Positions 12,901 through 25,950 of a stretch of DNA of 64,000 nt are shown here, in pieces. A program made the translations under genes and the position numbers. Below the pieces are notes generated by a model, which saw nothing but the letters and a program-made list of their open reading frames with translations, was not told the origin of the DNA and searched no databases. Source of the stretch: Zonotrichia leucophrys gambelii (taxonomy: Eukaryota > Chordata > Aves > Passeriformes > Passerellidae); assembly GCF_028769735.1 (NCBI RefSeq), contig NC_088177.1, positions 24,832,099-24,896,098 of the forward strand, written 5' to 3'. Position 1 is the stretch's first letter; every line of letters starts with the position of its first letter.

Positions 12901-15900
12901 CAGAGGTGGGTAAAAGGGACTGAGCACTGAACGCATTCTTGGATTTGCTCCCCAGCATGCCAGTAAATCCAGCTGAGCTGGAATCCTAGGATAAGTCCAT
13001 ACTTTTGTATTGGTCCCAGAAAAAATACAATCACCTTGGCTGAAACCTGGGCATCAAAGCATTATTATTTCTTGATCATCCATTATTCCCATTAATCTGG
13101 ATTGAAAGAGAACTGATTTTTCCATTAATTGTTGCTGAATGAAATTTCTTGGGAAAAATATTTGAGTTGGGTCAACCAAATGCATGCAGAATGGATTGAG
13201 GATGTGTTTTCTCAAAATTTCAAGGAATTGTCTTTGAGAGAAAGCACAATTCATATTTGTTAGTCTCTTCATTGGTGGATATTACACTTCTAATATATTA
13301 GGAATTAGCAGGGGTTTTTTTCTGTGAAATTATTTCTTTTGTAGACCACTATTCATACCAGACATGAAACTGATCACATCTCCAATATGATGACATCCAT
13401 CTTAAAATTTCATTCAAACTATCAAGAGCTTGCAGAAAAGCATAAACCTATTACAAAACCCTTAAAATAATGTATCTGTATGCCTTGGAATAATTTCATT
13501 TTGATGCACCACAATTGACATATAAGGGAATCAAACACACAAATTCAACATATTTCAGTATGAAAATTCAATTTGGACACAATTACAAGTTGGTTTAATT
13601 GTAGTTTAGTAGCAAATTAAGAATAAATACCACAAGCTAGGTTTAGGCATTTTAAACAAAATTATAATTGAAGGTGCTCCATAGTGATTGAAGTATAATA
13701 ATAACCTGTAATGTGAACAGAATTGAATAGGGTTTTTTCCCATGCTACCAAAGCAATACTTTATAACAATTACTTACATTTCTATGACTGCACCAAAATC
13801 CTCTCACTAAAAAACCCCTTCCTTTGAATTTTCTATGGCAAAAAGACCAAAAAGTTTTCCATCTAATAACAAAATTCCAAGAAAAATATACTCTGCCATT
13901 CCTCTCTCCCCACTTATCCCTGACTCATTTGAATAGAGGGAATTGCTAAAACTAAAATGTCTCTTTTTAACAGATAAAGATTAAATACAAAGAAACTATG
14001 AAGTTGCCTTTAACTTTCATAGTATTACAAAGCTAGGTATAACAACAAGCTGTAAAACACACCAGAAAGATGAGCATTTCACTCCATTTTGATTTGACCA
14101 TTTTGCTTTCAAAAGGAATTTATAAAAACACCCAGGAACAATGAACATTTGAACTCAAAATGGTCCAGGTTTATTTTTACTCCAAAAGAAGAAGTCTCAA
14201 TAGAGATATTGATTTTCTAGCATTCATCCAATATTGCACAGAAAATGGACCTGACCTTGCAATCCCTAGTGGAGACATGGAAGCAGTCATTACAGTCATG
14301 GTTCCCATTGATTTTAGTGGGATTACTTGCATAAGTAAGGGTTTTCAGGATGTGACCCAGTGTCCCATTAGCAGTAAGACCAGGCACACGTGGATGTCAG
14401 CCCCACTCTGTTCAGCAGGCTGCAGTTTACCTTCCTGTCCTATATTCATCCTATGGTTTTATTCCTACCTATTCATTCTACATATTTTGTGGTTTCTGTC
14501 CCAGAGAGCCTCAGCACTGTGAGTTATCTCTGGTGAAAAGTACCAGTCCTCCTGCCTGCCTTAGTGTTTTTTTTACTGTATCTTCAAATGTCATTTAGAG
14601 CCTAGAGCTGATGCTTGCACTTACAGATCTTCCTTCCTTTGGTTCTGTTGTCTATGATGATTTAAAATATACTTTGGGCTAGGCACTACCTCTCACTGTA
14701 TTTTTTTAGTATCTAGGACTAAACGAGAAGGAGACATTACTGTACTTTGCAAAGTAAACGCAGAGTAGTGGAAAACTAAAGAAACTCAGAGAGTGATTTT
14801 TTTCTTAACGCTTGGAAGGTTTCTTGTGCCCCATGGCTCCTACAGGAATGCTACTCCAGAACCCCACTGCTCAGATGGATGGAATCCTCTTAATCGTGAC
14901 TTTAACTCTACCACCGACATTTTATTCAGGTTTATTCTTGTGACAAGCTTGTCTTTTACCGCAAAAGGTTCTTTTCCTTCTTTAGTATTTCCTCACTGAT
15001 GTAGCTATGACACATGTTTTTGTTTCATTAATTGTGAACAAGGGGCAGGAGAGGTGTGCAAGAAACAGGATGGCTACATGTTTGTACAGTGCCTTGTACA
15101 ATTGCCCAGTCATGGTTCAGGGCTCCATAGGCTGACTCTGTTTCAGCAGTGAATAATAATGACCCTCCAGAACACACTGCATGCTTTATTCCAGATGGAC
15201 ACCATTAATTCCTTCCATTTTCATTGAGATGCAGAGCTTTAGAACAAGAATAGTAGCAATTGATTATTTTTGTCAGTGGTATTTTCAAAGAAATGAAGAA
15301 ATGAAATGTACAGTATATTTCAGTTTGCAATGATCATTCCGTTGTTCCATTTGCAATGGAAATGAGCATATAACATATTCATGTGTACAGATAAGGAAAA
15401 TGACAAACATTAACATCTCTTGCTCTATTCATTTATAATATTCAGGTAAAAAAAAGTCCTTCCATTCCATAGTTTTTAGTTTTGTTCCTGTAGCACAATG
15501 CAAAACAAAAAAAAAAAAAGGAGAGAACTAATGGGTAAAATACATTTAATTACTTTGTAAGCAAGTTTCCTGAAAATAAATATAATTTAAATCACAAATT
15601 CTTTGCAAATCTATCTATTAAAAAGATAAAATTCCACCCCAATTTTTTTTATAAGTGTATACACACTTATATTTTTGTGGCCAAGTAGCCTTTGATGTGG
15701 GACTCAGCCTGTTTAAGAAGACTGCAGTGTTTGCCTTCTCAGTGTCAGTCCATTTCTGCACAATTTAATCTGCCACTAAAGAGAAGTTTTTTGTTCTTAT
15801 GGGTATAAAACAGTATGCCAAGGATAAATCAGTGCAGCTTGCCTTCCTTAAAATTTTAGGCACAACCTGAAAGTGCAGCTCTTTCTTTTTCTCATCTCAA

Positions 15901-17570
15901 TGGGATGCTAACCTAACAATCACAATTTTAGGGCAGGGAAATTGTTTTGAGCAGAAATAAATTGTCCTGCCAGTATTGTTTCATGGGGTAACATTAAGGC
16001 ACATTGGGCCTGGGGTTCACAGCTTATGATATCTGGTTTTGGAGGACTGGGGTGAAAGTAAGAACATGTAGAGAAAGAAGAAGAATTAAATGTGAGTTCT
16101 AGATAGTTCAACTGAGTTGAAGCAGTTCAGCAATAGACATCCCAGAATCCTGCCAAGAGGCTTATTCTCCAGCTACCTTCCCTGGCACATCACCATCTCC
16201 TGTCAGTGCCCCCGAGGAATTATTCTCTTTAAGTGCGGATTCCCTTTCTTTCTCTTTTGTTGAGGTATCTAAAGATATTGGGCTTTCACTTACAGCTTGT
16301 ATTTGCTGAACAAAACAGGAAAAAATATCTGTAGTTTTCTCTGCAGCTGCCAGGAAAGAGAAGTCCATTATTTGTAGCTCTAGGGGAGCAGCAGAGGAGG
16401 GGTCTTTTTGTCTGCTTTCCAAAGCCTGGAGTGGAGGCTGTTGAGGTCTGGGAAGGGCAGGTTGGGGCAACCACGGCTGCAACTGCACCAGGGTTCCCCA
16501 GGAAGGCTCAGGCTGGGCAGGGATCTGTGTGTGACATTCGTACCTCACCTGCTGTGAGCCAGAGCTCTCAGCTTTGGATCTCAGCGAAGACAAAACGAGC
16601 TGCCCTCAGGAGTACGGAGCTGAGGCTGGCCTGTCCGCAGCCCTCCCTCCCCTGGCAGCACCTCAGGGCAGCTGCTGGCGCCTGCAGAGTGTATCCTGCA
16701 GACGTGGCCGCAGAACAGCAATGCCACAGGTACAAAATCCTTCTGATCAGACGCTCCCCATTGTGACCCTGAACAAGTTAATCGCACCGCTCCTCTTGAA
16801 GGTTCATACTGCCACGATATAATTTATGTGGGCCCTCAAAGATAGATGGAGACGTCAGCTATTGATCACAAGGAATTGCTGCCAGTCAGTCTTTTTGTTG
16901 GTTTCCATCCTTGTGATGTGTTTTAAAAAATATTGTATGATTCAAAATTATACCTGTAAAACCTACAAGTAGAAAATTACTGTGTGCATTTATCTTTAAT
17001 AACAACCTTGCGAATATTTATAGTACTAGTAGAGCAGAATGTGTTATACTGGTTTATTTCCCAGTCTGTTTTAAATGATATTATTCATTAGTAGTTGTGA
17101 AGTGGTATGACATATTTTTTATGTTGCTTGTTTGTAACAAAGGTTCTTAATACCTTTTCATAATGAAAGGGGATAAATGCTAACATGGAATATGGGAAAT
17201 TGTGCTTGCAAGAGCACAGTGTTGTCTTAGGGTATTAAATTAGCATTTGGTACTGCTCTGCTTTGTGTGCATTTCTAGCAAACGTTTCAGCTACAAATCA
17301 CTATAATACACCTGTATTCTGGTTCTTCAATTCATATAGCATTTAAATCCTGCCAATACCGTGTCTTATAAATATAAATATGCAATTTAATTTAATTCAA
17401 GCATGCAACACATAATTTTTTCTTCTAATTAAAATATGATATTGCAATACGGGAGCTGCCTGGGGCAAACAGGACGCATCAGATTGCCAAGCCAAGGGGA
17501 ATTCTGAGGCAGCTCTGGAGGCTGGCAGGGGAAGGGGCCCGGCCGGGGAGCGCTCGGCGCAGGGCACAGC

Positions 17571-17676
17571 GGGGCTGGGCTGGGCTGGGCTGGGCCGGCG
17601 GCCCCGGTGCTGCCCCGGCCGTGGCGCCTCTGCCCGCCGGAGCCGGAGCTGGAGCTGGAGCTGGAGCTGGAGCTGG
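17571..17676 (+). repeat. Adjacent GGGCT and GGAGCT short tandem repeats in a small CpG-rich patch
   Basis: About five copies of GGGCT (17571-17595) are followed about 50 bases later by about five copies of GGAGCT (17645-17676). Both lie in a CpG-rich patch of about 300 bases (17500-17780) inside a DNAH11 intron. The hexamer reads Glu-Leu on the + strand and Ala-Pro on the - strand, which explains the low-complexity open frames here. Confidence 0.85.
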
Positions 17677-18982
17677 CTGATGTGCCGCAGAACTCAGATC
17701 CTTCTGTGGAACAGCAGCTGCCCCACGGCAGCAACTCGAGGGGTTCCTGTAACGCGCTCTCAGAATGGAGCAAAACAACGCGAGCAGACCTTCTGCATAA
17801 TGACTCAAAAACTGTTAATGGCCATCTTTAGTAACGTAGCAACAGCCAAACCCTTGAAAAGAGGAAGTTTTCATTGAGCAAGCGTTTCATTTTAAACATT
17901 GAAATTTGGTATAATGTAGTGTCTGAAATAAGTTTTGAAAGGAAGCTGATGATTAAGAAGAAATGCAGTGGGCATTTAATAAATGGAGGAGCCGCAAGAT
18001 AATTAACTGGCATGCATAAAGATTCATGCTTTATACCAAAATTTTAATTTTGCACATAAATGTGCCTGATGTAGGCAGCATTTAATCACCTAGCTGACAG
18101 GAGTAACTACTTTCATTTAACCTTGACTGAAGATCATGAATTCTAACAGGTTTAATTGGATACATCATTTAACAGAATGAACAGAGCAAATTTTTCTCAA
18201 TTCATAGGTTCTGATTGACATGCACCAGCAATAAGGCGTTGCACAATTAAAGCTGATCTGTATTCCTGGCCTGGGCAGCAATTGCCATAGTGATGTGACA
18301 CTGTTTGATCACTGTGGCACTGAAACTATACTGAATTTCCCCTTGTTTTGAAAAGGGCAATGCTTTAAAAAAAAAAAGAGAGAGAAAGATAAAGAGATTT
18401 TGGCACTTTTTTTTTTTACATTAATCACATTTATATGCACAAACTGTAAGGGAAGGAACTTGTCTTGTTATCAGTAACTCAGAGGAAAGAAGGAAAAATG
18501 GTATATTCTTTTATCCATTTAGCACATTATTTACAGAAAGTCAAAAATGTGGATAGTCAAACGAATTGTAACACATTAAGGGCCTGACTGTTCTGGGCTT
18601 CCATTTGGATAGGAAGTCATTCTCTGCAGCTCCAGCATTCACCTGCAGTTTGGCCTCTCTGTCCTTGCCCAAATCAGTTCCACCTCACAGATATCTTGCC
18701 AGCAGAGTCAAGGTACTGAGAAGGGGTATTGCAATGAGGTAGAAAAGGATGAGAGGGAAGACCTGGTACCCAACAGTAAGCTGCTACATACTTTTCCTGG
18801 AACACAGTGTTTCATATGATAAAAGCTTAAAAAAATACATGGAGGAGTTGGCAACTTCCAGTTCCCCATATGGCTCCTGCCAGCACTTTCACTGCCTCTG
18901 GCACCTTTCACAAGTCCTGGGTTTGACCTTCATGAACTGCAATTGTTCTTGTATTGTTCAACCATAAACATATACATACCTA

Positions 18983-19011
18983 TTCACACACACACACACA
19001 TATATATACAA
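18983..19011. repeat. CA/TA microsatellite
   Basis: A run of CA units passes directly into TA units. Simple sequence in the intron before the intact stalk exon. Confidence 0.9.
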
Positions 19012-21189
19012 AAATGTGTTCTTTTATGTCTATCTTCAGCTTTAATTTTTGCTTCCAATACTTCCTTTTATTTTTTTTTTTCTTTTAGAGGAGGGTTTGC
19101 CAAACACTAAATGGGCAGAGAAGCACACAATGTGTTTCAGCCTGGCTCAGCAGAGCCAAAACTGCAGTAAAAAATCCTTCCCAATTCCTGAACCTGACCT
19201 CTGAAAATTTTTTAAGCAAGTTCTGCACCCCACCATGCGCATTGCAGCATCCATGCTCAGAACAGCAGATAGCTTTCCCACTTTTTTTCTCTCTGCATTC
19301 CCTTAGCTTTAGTGCCTAAGTGCTAGTCCTTGATCTCACCTGAAGAGAGACCTATTGCTATCCATCTGACAACCTTAATTTCTGTTTAGGCAATATATAT
19401 ACATATCAAGCATCAAGATTTGTAGGAGTGTGTTGCAGTGGAAGACAGAAATCTTGGGGAAAGCTGGAGTCATAATTGGCTCAAAGACATGAACTTTAGA
19501 GTCAGGACAACTAGATATACCAAAAAATACTTTTTTGGACATTTTAGAAGCCTCTGAAATTCAATTACTGGTAATACCTTCCTCTGTCAGAGGTATTCCC
19601 CACACGATTCATTGTAATACTGGCAAAGGTATTTGTTGGTGTAATTCATCACTCAGTAACATTTCTGAGTTTCAGGTAAATGATGGGATCACATCCCCAG
19701 CCTCTGCAGCCCCACAATGTGCCTTGGAACCACAGCAGGTGCTTTTCTTCATGCATGGTGAGTTTTTCAGTCTGTGCCTGGATCTTCCTTGTGCAGGAAG
19801 GAGAGGCAGGAGTCAGTCAGCAGGCCTGGCCAGCAGGACACATTTCCAGCACAGGTGCTGCCCATGCTCCCCTCACACAGCAGCAGGGGTAACCTGTCCT
19901 CACTCTGCCTGCTCCAGAGCCCTTCTGGGCTGCGTGGCTGCTGCAAAACTGCTGGGCCCTTCTTTAAAGGCTATCTTTGGGCACCATTTAAAAATGTTTG
20001 TGCTGTAATTTACTCCAAATTTCTCCAAGCCTTCCCAATAAAACAGCCATCTGTCCCATCACACAGCTCCTTTTAATGTCCTGTTATACACACAGGTTCC
20101 ACCTCACGGTGTCCTCAAGGTAGGAGGACTTGAGGCACCCACTCAGCATTTCTCTAGGGAGATTCCTGGGGTGCCCCTTGGCCTTGCCCAAGGCGCACAG
20201 AGCTTGTCAGCAGCACAGCTGGGATAAAGTACAGCCCTCTGCCAGAAGCTGTGCTCAGCTCTGACTTTCCCTGGGGAATATTATGAAATTCAGTAGGGCT
20301 GCATGGACACCTTTGCCAGGCTGAAGGGAATACATATTTGCTGGTGGAGAGAATCATTTCTCTGGCTGCCCCAGCCCCTGGCTCTGTTCATGGGCACCCA
20401 GTGAGAGCAGTTCTGGAGTGCCTTGCTCTGCTGGGGCCTTGCAGCACCCTTCTGACCTCGCCTTTATCAGCTCCCCAGGCAGTTCATCCTCTGCACTCAG
20501 AGTCATTCGGGTGCTCTGCCCTGACTCTCTGGAGTTGCACGTCGTTCTTGCCTCGTCTCCATGTTCAGCCATCCATGCTGAATTATCTTCCACTCCTTCC
20601 TCTGGGAATAACCAAGGCTTTGACCTAGTGGGACTGTTTGTGTGCTCAAATGTTTTGATGTACCAGGCACTGAGCTGCTTGCTCCCAAATCTAAGGTGGT
20701 TGGGGATTTCAGGCTGTTTTCAGAAACAGTGTGTGCACTGGGAAGCATAATTGAACTGAAAAAGTCAGCAAAGGGCACTACTTGTGCATTTTCAAGTATT
20801 TTGTCTATCATCTTTAAACTCTTCTGTTTTCTTTAGTTTCCAAACAGCTGTCCTTTCAAGTTTGGGATCTGCTATAGAAGATATACAGCTGTAATAAGAA
20901 ATATATTAGGATTCATTTCAGAATCCTTGGGGAGAAGGGGATATTCCTTTTTTAGTGGTGTAAGATCTTGAACATCTAGGGGAAACCAGAAGACCAGCCT
21001 CACATTTCCCCAGGTTTTCCTGAATCCACCTTTGGACTGCAACCTAAACAAAATTCTGAGCGCAGTTAAATGTTTACACCTTTCTTGCACTGTGAAATTT
21101 AACTTTCAGCAATATAAAATGGGATAGCAGAAATATTTTTATGTGTTCTTACAATGTCCGAAGTTGTTTGTTACTGTTTTTATTTGAAG

Positions 21190-21323
21190 GAACTAGACAC
21201 AATCCTGGCTGCCTTAACCACTGCCTTTGAGAGAGCTACAGCTGAGAAAATCCGCTGCCAGGAAGAAGTGAATAGAACTAACAAGGCTATTGAGCTGGCC
21301 AACAGATTAGTGAAAGGTCTGAG
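21190..21323 (+). CDS. DNAH11: DNAH11 exon, stalk coiled coil (intact)
   Basis: The frame beginning at 21190 reads [20 protein letters not shown], then [20 protein letters not shown], then VKGLR, and ends at a good donor, GAG|GTGAGG. The acceptor AAG at 21187-21189 is adequate but has a weak pyrimidine tract. The sequence is the heptad-rich antiparallel stalk coiled coil that carries the microtubule-binding tip in axonemal dyneins. CQEEVN.TNK.I.LANRLVK separates DNAH11 from DNAH9, which has CQQEAEVT. There is no stop or frameshift. It is listed as CDS because it is intact as an exon, but its neighbours are broken, so a complete protein is unlikely. Confidence 0.85.
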
Positions 21324-24300
21324 GTGAGGTCCTACAGGGCAGGCTAATGAAGCAGCCTACAGAAAGCACTTCTTTGTTATACACTACTGATCTGGCAATA
21401 ACAGAGGCACTTAGCAAAGAACCTGATGAGCTGAAAAAATTATGTCATTATCATTCATTTTTTTCATAGTAGAAACATGGTTTTGACCTTTGCATTTTCT
21501 TACATTTTTGCTTCATTGTGGTGTATCTTAACTGTAAGATTACCTGGTAACTAACCTATCCACCAACATTAAGGGAAGTAGTCAATTGTGGATATTGACA
21601 ATGAAGGCAATTTATTAAAATGCGATGACTATATTTGTAACAATTAAACAACACTAATGATTCTTCCCAGGACTGGGATACATAGAAATCTAACACAATT
21701 TGCACTACTTAGTTAAGCAATATGATAATTGTCTAATTATGTTTCTGAGATTTGCAATGGGTATTTCAGGAGAGAATAAATAACAGCAAAGCCATGAATT
21801 ATCAAAAATCCATATTGTCTGTTGATCTAGGCTGGCTCAAGGGAATCCATACTCACTGATGGATTTTTTCATTTATCATTCATTTACTGATGAGACTGTT
21901 TTTTATACACACACACACATACACTTTTTACAGATACTTTATTTTATTGCAACATTCATTTAGGAAATCTCTCGTGGTGGCTCACTGCCATTACAGTTTT
22001 TGTCCTCTTCTACCCAATATTTTCAAGCTGAGTTTGATAACCAAACACATAGTAAACAGCAAAAATAGAAGATCCATTTGTTATTGAGCAAAATTATATG
22101 GCTGAGTGTAGCTAGTGGAACTTAAAATATAAAACAGGGTTTAAGAGTTATTTCCTGAATCAATAGAAAGGATTTATTGACTAAAGGGGAGGGAGGGCAG
22201 TGCAGAAGACCCATTGTTTCTGTTTAAAGAAGCAAGATGAATGCATTTAAAATGTTAACGTCCTGGCTGAAAGTGTAATGTATTTTAGTGATTAATAATG
22301 CCTGTAAAACTAAACCATGTACCTAATACAGAATAATAAAATAAATAACATAGCAGAACTCTTTAAAGTGTGACAATAAATGATTGTTCTAATATTTTCT
22401 TCCACCTAACATATCATATTGTTTGGTTCTCCCATGTGCCTCCTGCTGGGCCTGACAAGTGCTGGAATAGCATACACAGAGAGATGAAAGGCAAAGTGTG
22501 GGTATGCTGGGGGGGGAGGCATAATGAAAAATAATCCAAAGGAGGAAACAGAGATGAAAGGAGAGAAGGAAAGTTGAGCCATGCGCTAGATGAAGACAGT
22601 AAAATGAGTTTTAATGGAAAGTCCTTCAGCTAGTACCTCCCAAGCACCAGCTCCAGGAAGAAGGTGGCCAGGTCGACATATTGGTGATGGGAAATAGAAT
22701 TCATTTCTGTTGTTAGCTGTACCACACTTGGTCAAAGGCAGTAATAACCATATGACAGCTACTTAGTGACTTATAGGAAAAAAATCCGTTGTAATCTACT
22801 CTGTGGTAAACAATAGGTCACTGTTTACTAGTAGCAGTGTAATACTGACACTGCTGTACTGTCACTCCTGGCTGTTTCTCTGCCTTATTTTTTGCTGAGA
22901 GGACACTCTCTTATTTCTTTAGTTGTATTGCTGTGAGGAGAATTTCTCAAGAAATAGAAAAATAAAATTATTCACAGCATTTTTTTATAATAAGCAAACA
23001 TGTAAACTTTTTTTATTAAGTGGTCTTTATAAACCCACCTTCACCACGACAATAATAACAAGTAACCAAATATGTGAGTTTTCTTCTAATTCTTAGGGAA
23101 AGTGTTGACCAAACAGCAGAAAAGCTGATCGTGTGTAGCCAGTATCCCAGGGAAAAGCTTGCACCAAGTGTCACATCAAAACTCTTATTGACTTTATGGC
23201 ATAAAAGATCCTGCCCAGAAGTATTTTTTTCCTGCCTTCTTCTCTGAGCCCTGGCATGCAAGGACTGTTCTGGGTGGTTGCATGAGTAGCTGTTACTCTG
23301 TACCAAGGAATTCTTTGCTTCTGACAGGTGCCAATTATGCTGTGGACATCTGCCCTGAAGGCATTGAATCAAGCTGACAACTCATTTTATATCAATCAAA
23401 CAAAAACCATTTTCAATAATTTCCCATCCAGCTGGGACTGAATTTGCACAAGTGATCTATGTATTAGAGACATTACCAATCCACAGAGACATTCAGAACC
23501 ATGACTATGTTCTGTTTTCCCACAGAAACCCTTGCATCTGCACAAGAAAGCAACAACTTCTTCCACTATGCAGGAGGAGGCTGACAACTCAATTTTGGTC
23601 ACTTGCTGCCAAGCTCAACTTGCAACAGTCAACTCACATCAGACTGGAAGGGGATTTCTATGCCCAGGCTTGCTATTTGCAAATCCTGTCTGTTGATCCT
23701 CTAATCAATGTGGATCTGTGAATCTGCAAGGTAATACTTTAGTATTCACTGCTGTTTAGCCACTGTAATGGGCATTTTTTCTAACAAACACACAGTAAAT
23801 GAATGGGAGTTTTCATCCTGTTTTCTGAGTAGAAAAGGAGAGCTGGACTTATCACCAAGGCATTATTGGGAACAAGAGAAAATATGATGCAGAAATGTTC
23901 CAGATGGTAACATTTCTTCACTGTGATAGTTTATTTTCAAAGTGGTACTGGCATGAGCCCAAATCTCATTCTGCTTTGCACAGATAATACCTTCTTCACA
24001 GATATATATTCTTAAAATACACAATCTCAAAAATTCCTGGCACTGATTCTGTTCCCTTTTTGACCCATTAAACCATGATGTTGCTTATATGAATTCCTTC
24101 AAATACTTTATTTAATAGAACAGTACATTTGGAGGCAAGGAATTAGTAAAATGTTCTTCTGGAAAGGACCAAAACATTCCCTTTGCTAGTGTTTGAAGTA
24201 CCTTTTGCTATCTGACTGGAGCTAGACAACTAACCCACAGACCTTGGGAATATGGTTAGCAAGCCAGAAGAGCAGGCAGGCTCACCTTCTCCTTGTATTC

Positions 24301-25752
24301 TCTCAAGTGCTCTGCCCTGCTGTTTGCATAAGGGGATCAGCTTTTATTATTCTACTCTGTCCCTGCTACTGTGCACTAGGGCAGCACAAAGCAAGATTTA
24401 GTGCTTGGATATGGTATTTGCTTGATAGCAATTGTTATAGTTACAGACTTCTGTCTTAACCTGCTGTTCTCCCATGCTCAGAATATTCTTTTTTTTTTTT
24501 CTAATCCCTTTCATCTAAAATTTTTCATGCTTGTTATCAGCTGAAATATAATTTTTTTGGCAAGCCTGAATAAAATTCATTCATTCATATTTTGAATTAT
24601 GCAAGGAAGTGGGTGTAAGGAGAAAGGTCTCTTTTTTGCACATTCATAATTCACAAAAAAAGCTGCATATTACAAGCTGAAACTTTCCAGGTGGCTAGTT
24701 TTGACTGAAGGGTAGTCTTCATGCTAATTACAACGAGAGAATGACTGAAAGAAAAATGAAAGAGAAAAATTAAAAATGACACATATTGTGATTAACTCAT
24801 TTGTTTTCTAGGTGTGTCATACAAAAATTACATTGTGAGCCACTTAGAGCAAGTTTAAAGTAACAATTTCATTTAAGTTAAAATGAACTACCATAATTAC
24901 ATAATATCAATGTTTTGTGCTGCAATTTCACTAAGAATCTCCTTACAGAAGCTGCAGAAGCTTTTACTTATGCAAATATGGAAGCTCACAGTGAAATCAG
25001 TGCAGAATCTTATGAATCATTAACTTTGGCCAGAAAGCCAGTCTGCGGAAGGGGGGAATGGTGTGCAGTGGCAGCAACTGTTCCTGTGCTCTGGGTCTTC
25101 CTGAACTCTGAACTGCTGAGGAAAATAACTCAGGGGTTTTGCAGTTTCTTCCAACTTAATACGCATCAGGGACAGCAAACCACTAAAGCTTTGTTATTCT
25201 CTTTTCCTTGCTATATTCCATATACTTGTGGACATAACAGGCAGCACATAATCTGACCAGCACTGTGTGACTGACCCTCCATGGTAACAAAGGATTGCTT
25301 CAGCAGAAGGTACCTGGCCAGCACAAGCTGGGAGTGTTAGAACAGTTTCCTTTAACCCATGGAAAAAAGGTACTGTGACATGCAGCTCCACGTTCTCATG
25401 AAACACATGGAGATAAAATACATGCATAAATAAAGCAATAGAACTGTAATTTAAAACATCTGAAAGAATAACTGGCAATAGTAATGGCTGACTTTGCTCC
25501 ACATGGAGCAAAGATGAGTTCAGAACTTCCCCATTACTAAGTTCCCAGTAACCTACTGGAGACCAAAGAAGGACTTGTTGGATTCAGTGCAGGAATCTTC
25601 ATCTTTTTTTATCTCTTGAATTTTGGATGAAATAAGGATAAATAAATTTTTCCCAGTGATGCTGCTTTTTTTACAAAAACACAAGTGAGTGAATTCTGAG
25701 ACATACTAGCTTCTGTAAGTAGAAATTTAAAACTTAACCTTTATTATTCCAG
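21324..25752 (+). other. Non-coding, DNAH11 intron
   Basis: The exon for the rest of the stalk (RW...KTLCGDVLLTAAF) is expected. The only hint is a segment after TTCTTAG at 23095, reading RESVDQTAEKLIVCSQYPRE, which is too weak to call. Nothing else is recognised. Confidence 0.45.
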
Positions 25753-25950
25753 GTCCCTATTACAGGAACAAAAGGTCTTGATCCAGCCACTGAGTGGGGG
25801 GATGCTACAACAATTGCTAAATAGAAAAGTGACAGCAGTGCCTGGCAAAAATATGGCCACATGAGAAGTCCTTGGTCTTATGTTTACAGTCATCACTGGC
25901 ATAAGATCAAACCTCAGCACTGGGGAAAAACTGGATAAGAGTCACATCTG
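25753..25950 (+). pseudogene. DNAH11: DNAH11 remnant exon, AAA5 region
   Basis: An ideal acceptor (TTATTATTCCAG) precedes VPITGTKGLDPATEWGDATT, which matches the dynein segment [20 protein letters not shown]. The frame continues IAK and then hits TAG at 25822-25824, where the family has a Trp (AAWNNEG). Farther on, KSDSSAW..YGH.R.PW tracks PSDRMSTENA..LTHCERWP. The bases up to about 25950 still align in nucleotide terms with the IDPQQQGIKWIKNKYG..LKVTHL segment, but in shifting frames. The remnant is therefore an AAA5 exon with a nonsense change and several indels. No clear donor remains. Confidence 0.75.

Larger units (their letters stand above)
9595..21189 (+). other. Non-coding, DNAH11 intron
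   Basis: Contains the MIR fragment and three GC-rich patches (about 10980-11650, 16160-16800, 17500-17780). The patches hold overlapping open frames in several phases without recognisable domains. The exon coding YCDVEPKRQAL to the first half of the coiled coil is expected here and was not found. Confidence 0.5.

Noticed and set aside
16162..16593. 143-codon minus-strand open frame
   Set aside because: It begins with TTG, the first ATG leaves only 68 codons, there is no recognised domain, and a donor-like CAG|GTGAGG lies inside it. Chance frame in a GC-rich patch is more likely, though an unknown exon is not excluded.
23016..23372. 118-codon minus-strand frame and a plus-strand exon-like segment at 23095
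   Set aside because: The minus frame has no recognisable domain; the plus segment only vaguely resembles the expected dynein stalk exon.
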